A DNA stretch of 64,000 nt from Hartmannibacter diazotrophicus (lineage in GTDB: Bacteria; Pseudomonadota; Alphaproteobacteria; Rhizobiales; Pleomorphomonadaceae), in NCBI RefSeq assembly GCF_900231165.1, contig NZ_LT960614.1, positions 1,052,550 through 1,116,549 on the forward strand, given 5' to 3'. Position numbers and translations under genes: made by a program. Positions 59,729 to 64,000 of this stretch are shown in pieces (position 1 is the stretch's first letter; the number at the start of each line of letters is the position of its first letter). A model generated the notes under the pieces. The model searched no databases, had not been told where the DNA came from, and saw nothing but the letters and a program-made list of their open reading frames with translations.

Positions 59729-59747
59729 TTTGGTACTCCCAAGGGGA
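59729..59747. repeat. tRNA-proximal attachment-site repeat
   Basis: Second copy of TTTGGTACTCCCAAGGGGA; it covers the encoded CCA and 3' acceptor/T-arm end of tRNA-Glu. See the copy at 57118-57136. Confidence 0.85.
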
Positions 59748-59806
59748 CTCGAACCCCTGTTTTCGCCGTGAGAGGGCGACGTCCTGGACCGCTAGACGAT
59801 GGGAGC
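59731..59806 (-). tRNA. tRNA-Glu (CTC)
   Basis: A 76-base minus-strand cloverleaf with encoded CCA. The anticodon loop sequence GCCCTCTCACGGC has anticodon CTC. T-arm GGGGTTCGAGTCCCC is perfect, and the acceptor GCTCCCA pairs with TGGGAGT. The 3' end is repeated 2.6 kb away as an island boundary. Confidence 0.95.
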
Positions 59807-60137
59807 GCGGGCGCAATCAGCGCTGAAGTGGGCGCGGTATAACCGCCGTGGGAGCCGAACGCAAGAGCCAATTGCAGCGTCGGCCAGAAATCATCCTGTC
59901 GCGGCAGGGACGACCGGCTTCCGGCCTCTTCCGTCCCCGGCATCCCCTGTCGGCGCGCGCGGGCATCATACCGATGTATGAGGCCGACCTACGAAAGACT
60001 GTCGCCGGAACGCCGCCTGTATGATCGCGCGGTGGCGGTTTTCCCGCCATTCTTTTCCTTGTTGAAACAGTCGTGCCGGGGTCGGATCGGGATGATCCGT
60101 TGCTGCGTACGTGTGTTGAATCGAGAGCGGCGAGGAT
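59807..60137. other. intergenic region, tRNA-Glu to histidine kinase
   Basis: 331 bases without a credible gene. It should hold the tRNA-Glu promoter on the minus strand and the kinase promoter on the plus strand. No operator recognised. Confidence 0.4.
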
Positions 60138-61016
60138 ATGGAAATGCGCAGGAATCTGGATCTGACTTCGTACGACTATCTCGTGACAAACCGTCGGTCG
60201 GTGGAAGCCATGGCCGCCTCGGCCTTTGCCCGCAAAGAGAAAGCCGCGGCCTTCCGCATGGCCCCGGAGGATGAAGACACCGCTTCGGTTCCCTCCGGCG
60301 ACGAACAACTGGGCCGGGCGCTGGAAGCGCTGCGGGCAACTCACGACTACCGTGGAAATCTCATGGCATCGGCCGGTCATGACCTCCGCCACCCGCTTCA
60401 GATCATGTCCTTGATGGTGGAGCGGATGCGGCTTCGGTCCGAGGACGGAAGTGTCGCCAAGGCGCTGGACACGCTCGAGGAGCAGCTTGAACGACTGAAC
60501 GCCGGTCTTGTCCAGCTTGCGCTCGACGCGCGCGCCAGCGACCGTGTGGCGAGGCCGCAAAGATCGAGTTTTGCGCTGGCGAGCGTGCTTCGGTCGGCGT
60601 TGTCGGACTGGAGGCATCACGCCGAGGCCAACGGCAACGAGTTGATCCTCCAGGAAACCGATCTTGTCGTCGACAGCGATCCGAAGCTTTTGGCAACGAT
60701 GCTCGGCAACCTGATCGGCAATGCCGTCCGCCATACCCGTGGCGGGCGCGTTGATGTCGGCGCCTTCATCCGGGCCGGCGAGGTGGTCGTCGAGATTGCC
60801 GACGATGGCCCCGGCATGGACGATGCCGCGATGTCGCCCTTCCTCGGAGGCGATCCCCGGCGCAGCACCGGCGGGCTCGGCCTCGGGCTGACGATCGTCG
60901 GGATCATTTCGCGGCTGCTCGGTCATCCGCTTCGCATCTGGTCGCGTTCCGGCGTCGGCACGCGTGTCTACGTGTCCCTGCCTCTGATCGAGGCGGATAC
61001 GTCCGGCCTGCGTTGA
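60138..61016 (+). CDS. soluble orphan sensor histidine kinase
   Basis: 292 residues, no membrane segment. Residues 1-65 have no known sensor domain. The H-box is ASAGHDLRHPLQIM with the phospho-acceptor His81. The ATPase domain has the N-box LIGNAVRHT, G1 IADDGPGMDD and G2 GGLGLGLTIVG. HDLRHPLQ is the form seen in the HWE-like/'DLRQPLQ' kinases that often lack their own response regulator next door. There is no regulator gene in the window. The ATG is preceded by GCGAGGAT. Confidence 0.88.
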   Translation: MEMRRNLDLTSYDYLVTNRRSVEAMAASAFARKEKAAAFRMAPEDEDTASVPSGDEQLGRALEALRATHDYRGNLMASAGHDLRHPLQIMSLMVERMRLRSEDGSVAKALDTLEEQLERLNAGLVQLALDARASDRVARPQRSSFALASVLRSALSDWRHHAEANGNELILQETDLVVDSDPKLLATMLGNLIGNAVRHTRGGRVDVGAFIRAGEVVVEIADDGPGMDDAAMSPFLGGDPRRSTGGLGLGLTIVGIISRLLGHPLRIWSRSGVGTRVYVSLPLIEADTSGLR

Positions 61017-61095
61017 GCGTGCGACGGGGAAAGGATCGGCGAGAAGATCGCCGGTCTTTTGCCGGACCGGCCCTTGAGCGGCCTGCTGTCGGACT

Positions 61096-62271
61096 TCAGG
61101 AGAGAAGCTGTCGCCGCAAACGTGCGCGATCGGGTGCCGGCGCTGCTGCCTCGTGGCCGAAAAGGACGGCATCGAGATCCGAGAGACGTCGGGCCTGCTC
61201 GGCCCGGTCAAGGTTTTGCCGCTGAAACCACGAAAGCGCCGCGCGCCGGGCGGAGGCAAGGTCGCCGCGCCCGAGCGCCATGCGCAGCGCGAGCCGGTCG
61301 CGGCTCGGAAGACGGCGAAGGACGGCCCTCTTGAGCGCCATGCGCTCGCCCTGCGAAAGCGGCCTCAGCGTGAAGAACAGGATGCCGAGCGGCAGGATCA
61401 GCCCTGCGGCCGCGGCAAACAGGAGCCCGTAGGGCGAGGCGAAGCGGCTTGGCCAGACGCCGGCCGCATTGGTGCCGAAGCCGGCGACGGCGATCCTGCG
61501 CGGACCGAGCGCGGCATTGCGGCTCGTGCCGGTGGCTGTGTCGAACCAGGCAAAGTCCACCGCCGGCAGCGTGCCGACCTCCCCGGTGATCGGACGGAGC
61601 TTCCAGGACCAGGTGAGCGTGGCGAGGGGACCGTTCGGTGTCGGAACAATCTCGCGCTGTTCCGGCTCGGTGAAGGAGATGAGCCAGGGCTCGCGGATGA
61701 CGGGCGCGGGCGGCAGCCGTTCCGGGTCGGCGCCGAGCACCTTCAGCGTGATCGTCCGGCGCACGTTATCGCCGTCGATGAGGGCTTCGGGGTTGCGGCT
61801 CCAGTCGTCGGTGAGTTCGACAGAGCTCGCCGGCATCCATCGGCCGTCGACCTTTGGCTGGGGCTTGACCGTGATCGTCACCGGCGCGGACTGCGTTTCC
61901 GTCTCCACCCATTTGTTGTCCGACGTGACGACGGTCACGTGATGCAGGAAGGACGGAATGACGAGTGTGCCGTCGGACTTGGCGAAAAAGGCAAGCCGCC
62001 GCTCGAACACCTTGCGAAGGCTCGCCCCCGTGCCTTCCGAGGTCCATTTGTCACGTTCGAGCTGGATCCAGTTGAAGCCGGGAAAGGCCGGCATTTCCAG
62101 ATGCTCGCGGCCGATGCCCTCGACATATTCGCCGCGGACGGTGACGAGGATCATTTCGCCGGGCAGCGGATTGGGCTTGTCGACGGTGACCTCGAGGCGG
62201 TCCCGGCCGTCGGCGAATGCCGAACCGCACAGACTGATCAGAAACAGGACAGTCGCGAGCCATCTCACCAT
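61096..62271 (-). CDS. batD: BatD-like protein
   Basis: A 391-residue protein with a signal peptide (VRWLATVLFLISLCGSAFADG), a beta-rich periplasmic region with BatD features (RLEVTVDKPNPLPGEMILVTVRGEYVEG, and TVVTSDNKWVETETQSAPVTITVKP) and one membrane helix near residue 285 (LLFAAAAGLILPLGILFFTL) followed by a basic cytoplasmic tail. Last gene of the bat operon, overlapping batC by seven bases. Bat proteins support oxidative stress tolerance in several bacteria; the mechanism is uncertain. Confidence 0.85.
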   Translation of the reverse strand: MVRWLATVLFLISLCGSAFADGRDRLEVTVDKPNPLPGEMILVTVRGEYVEGIGREHLEMPAFPGFNWIQLERDKWTSEGTGASLRKVFERRLAFFAKSDGTLVIPSFLHHVTVVTSDNKWVETETQSAPVTITVKPQPKVDGRWMPASSVELTDDWSRNPEALIDGDNVRRTITLKVLGADPERLPPAPVIREPWLISFTEPEQREIVPTPNGPLATLTWSWKLRPITGEVGTLPAVDFAWFDTATGTSRNAALGPRRIAVAGFGTNAAGVWPSRFASPYGLLFAAAAGLILPLGILFFTLRPLSQGERMALKRAVLRRLPSRDRLALRMALGRGDLASARRAALSWFQRQNLDRAEQARRLSDLDAVLFGHEAAAPAPDRARLRRQLLS

Positions 62272-62894
62272 GAGCTTGCCTCCGGCGTGATCTGGCCAAG
62301 CTCCTTGCGCCGGTCGTATTCGGCGGCAAGGCGCTTCTTCAGGTATTCGCCCGGTGCGTCGACGAGACCCGTCAGCCAGCCTTCGCTGGCCGCGATGCCG
62401 CGCGCATTGAGCGGCTTGTAGACATGCCGCTGGTCAGTCAGCGTTCCCTTGACGACCGGGTCGTTGGGATCGCCGGTCGCAACGCCCATCACCTTCGCCG
62501 GCACGCCGCCGTGGGCTCCGAGGCCCGATCCGACGACCGGATCGACGAGCTTGGCCACGATCTCGCGGTTGCGCCGGGCATCGTCGTCATGCGGGTTGGC
62601 GAAGAGGACGGCGTCGAAATAGGCGACCGACAATTCGTACTGGCCGGTGGCCGCCAGCGAGATCGCCCGGTCGTAGGTGGCGACACGGCCGACCTTTTCG
62701 AAGGCGGCGTCCGCCGCCTTGTGGTCGCCGGCCTTGTAGAGCGCGACGCCGCGTGCGGCTTCATCCTCGATGAGGTGCGCGGCCAGCGCTGGCTGGCCGG
62801 CCAGCAGGGCCAGCTTGCCCCAGGCGTTGGGGCCGGCGACGATGCCGGCGGCAAGCGCGGCGACAACGGTGAGCGGAAGCCAGAAGCGCGTCAT
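62265..62894 (-). CDS. BatC-like TPR protein
   Basis: A 209-residue protein. N-terminal hydrophobic segment (FWLPLTVVAALAAGIVAG), then TPR-like repeats (AARGVALYKAGDHKAADAAFEKVGRVATYDRAISLAATGQYELSVAYFDAVL), and a charged C-terminal part. In the bat operon this place is held by BatC/TPR proteins that bind the VWA subunits. One base separates it from the batB stop. Confidence 0.75.
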   Translation of the reverse strand: MTRFWLPLTVVAALAAGIVAGPNAWGKLALLAGQPALAAHLIEDEAARGVALYKAGDHKAADAAFEKVGRVATYDRAISLAATGQYELSVAYFDAVLFANPHDDDARRNREIVAKLVDPVVGSGLGAHGGVPAKVMGVATGDPNDPVVKGTLTDQRHVYKPLNARGIAASEGWLTGLVDAPGEYLKKRLAAEYDRRKELGQITPEASSW

Positions 62895-62895
62895 C

Positions 62896-63819
62896 TCAGC
62901 TTCGCCTCCTGAACATGAGGCCGGCCGGCACGAGCGACAGCGCCACGAGCCATGGGCCGAAATCGCGGAAATAGAGCGGCGTCAGGCCGGCTTCGATGAG
63001 GCTTGCCTCGCTGTCCTTGAGAGCGGCGACCAGGCTTTCCGGTTCGCTCGCCGCCGTTGCCGTTCCCTCGCCGCGTTTGGCCAGCGCCTCCAGCGCTTCC
63101 GGATGGGGGGGCGGGCTTTCGGGCGGCAATGTGTCGGGCGCGACATAGACGGTCGAGACATGGCCACCGGCGGCAACGATCCGGTCCACGGCGTCGTCAC
63201 TCGCCTTGTCGAGCCCGCCGCCGTCGGAAATCAGCACCACGTCGCTGCGGTTGATTTTCGCCTCCGCCAACAGGTCGCCGGCAAGGTTCAGCGCCTTGTC
63301 GGGGCGTGAGCCGCCGTCGGGCATCGTCTCGGGGTCGAGAACGCCGATCAGGCTTTCCGGGCTGGAAGGGTCCGTGGTGAAGGCACTCACGAGATAAGGC
63401 TCGCCGGAATAAAGGATCAGCGCCACCGGGCGTCCACCGCTTTGCTCCAGTGCCAGCGCGGCAGCGGCCTGCGCATCGCCCAGGCGACCGCCGCGAGTGA
63501 CCGACGGCGAGAGGTCGAAAACGAGCACGATGCCGTTGAGGTTACGGAAGGCCGGCGCCTCGCCGCGAAGGGCGGGACCCGCAAGGCCGAGGATCAGCGG
63601 CAGGGCCGCGAGAAGCGGCAGCGGCGGCAGCCACCGTCCGCCCTTGCGCCGCACGTGGCCGATCCGCTCCATCGCCGCGAGCAGCGGTCCGTCGACGGCG
63701 CGTTCCCAGGCACCGAGGCTCCGGCCGCGCCGCCAGGCGAGGAAGGCAACGAGCGCGGCGATCGGGAGCGCGAGAAGCCACCAGGGGCGCAGCAGGGCGT
63801 AGGTCTCGTAGACGATCAT
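62896..63819 (-). CDS. batB: VWA-domain protein, BatB-like
   Basis: A 307-residue membrane protein. Two N-terminal helices (ALLRPWWLLALPIAALVAFLAW, PPLPLLAALPLILGLAGPAL) precede a von Willebrand A domain with an intact MIDAS motif DLSPSVTRGG and later VVLISDGGGLDKAS. A C-terminal helix closes the protein. ATG 63819 overlaps the stop of the upstream VWA gene (ATGA). Confidence 0.88.
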   Translation of the reverse strand: MIVYETYALLRPWWLLALPIAALVAFLAWRRGRSLGAWERAVDGPLLAAMERIGHVRRKGGRWLPPLPLLAALPLILGLAGPALRGEAPAFRNLNGIVLVFDLSPSVTRGGRLGDAQAAAALALEQSGGRPVALILYSGEPYLVSAFTTDPSSPESLIGVLDPETMPDGGSRPDKALNLAGDLLAEAKINRSDVVLISDGGGLDKASDDAVDRIVAAGGHVSTVYVAPDTLPPESPPPHPEALEALAKRGEGTATAASEPESLVAALKDSEASLIEAGLTPLYFRDFGPWLVALSLVPAGLMFRRRS

Positions 63820-64000
63820 CCACGCTCTCCCCGGAAAAGCAGGAGGACGAGCGCCAGCAGCAGGGCCGCGCCGGCGGGATAGATCCAGAGGTCGCGATAG
63901 ACGGTGACCGGCGGTTCGTTGCCGATCGAGGGCTCCAGCGCGTCGATGGAGGTGGCGACGCCTTGAAGGTCGTCGAGCGTGCGAACGCGGAAGCTGGTGC
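63816..64000 (-). CDS. VWA-domain protein, BatA-like, 5' part outside the window
   Basis: Only the last 61 codons are inside the window. They read FRVRTLDDLQGVATSIDALEP, NEPPVTVYRDLWIYPAGAALLLALVLLLFRGERG then TGA. This is the end of a BatA VWA protein, with the typical 'tyrdlw' segment and the last membrane helix. The stop overlaps the batB ATG, so the operon runs batA-batB-batC-batD. Confidence 0.8.
   Translation of the reverse strand, partial: TSFRVRTLDDLQGVATSIDALEPSIGNEPPVTVYRDLWIYPAGAALLLALVLLLFRGERG

Overview
The window is a high-GC chromosomal segment of an alphaproteobacterium, most likely order Hyphomicrobiales (Rhizobiales). The evidence is a eukaryote-type glutamine synthetase II preceded by a DUF2735 gene, a BioMNY biotin transporter, DUF1127 genes beside a LysR regulator, GroESL under a CIRCE element, and tRNA sequences of rhizobial type. 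The genus cannot be set from the sequence. There is no rRNA and no CRISPR array.

Bases 1-22,400 are ordinary chromosome: an HD-GYP protein, glnII with a near-consensus sigma-54 promoter, xseA, an amidotransferase, four transporter genes, gshA, a DUF937 protein, an Hsp70-like protein, two DUF1127 loci with a LysR gene and a shared candidate operator, a membrane-bound AraC regulator, a secreted hydrolase, and an operon in which a glycosyltransferase is translationally coupled to bioM-bioN-bioY.

Bases 22,418-29,270 are a decayed genomic island beside initiator tRNA-fMet. It holds a broken serine recombinase whose reading frame ends inside the tRNA, a multiply frameshifted AAA+ ATPase, IS110 and DUF1612-like fragments, and a RecQ/DpdF-like helicase cut at its 3' end by an IS3-family element. 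Next comes a stress/polysaccharide cluster (glycogen-debranching-type glucosidase, GT4 glycosyltransferase, small membrane protein, groES-groEL under CIRCE), then a GNAT gene and a TetR gene.

Bases 37,300-41,430 are the thiamine region: a TPP riboswitch in front of thiC-thiM-thiE, and a second, opposing TPP riboswitch in front of a Nudix hydrolase gene that meets thiE tail to tail.

Bases 41,713-50,488 hold the most unusual locus: a five-gene operon with a ferric-reductase-like flavocytochrome, a four-haem cytochrome c with a DUF4384-like tail, two paralogous lipoproteins and a secreted caspase-like protease. An OmpA-like protein is divergent from it. All products are predicted to sit in or face the periplasm. 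It looks like a redox-linked caspase system that I cannot match to a described pathway.

Bases 50,700-64,000 hold an ABC transporter with degenerate ATPase motifs, mntR and mntH with a palindromic operator, a quinone-oxidoreductase with a divergent LysR, a 2.6-kb island in tRNA-Glu flanked by 19-bp direct repeats and carrying an integrase remnant and a sulfotransferase gene, an orphan soluble histidine kinase, and a Bat (aerotolerance-type) operon that runs off the window.
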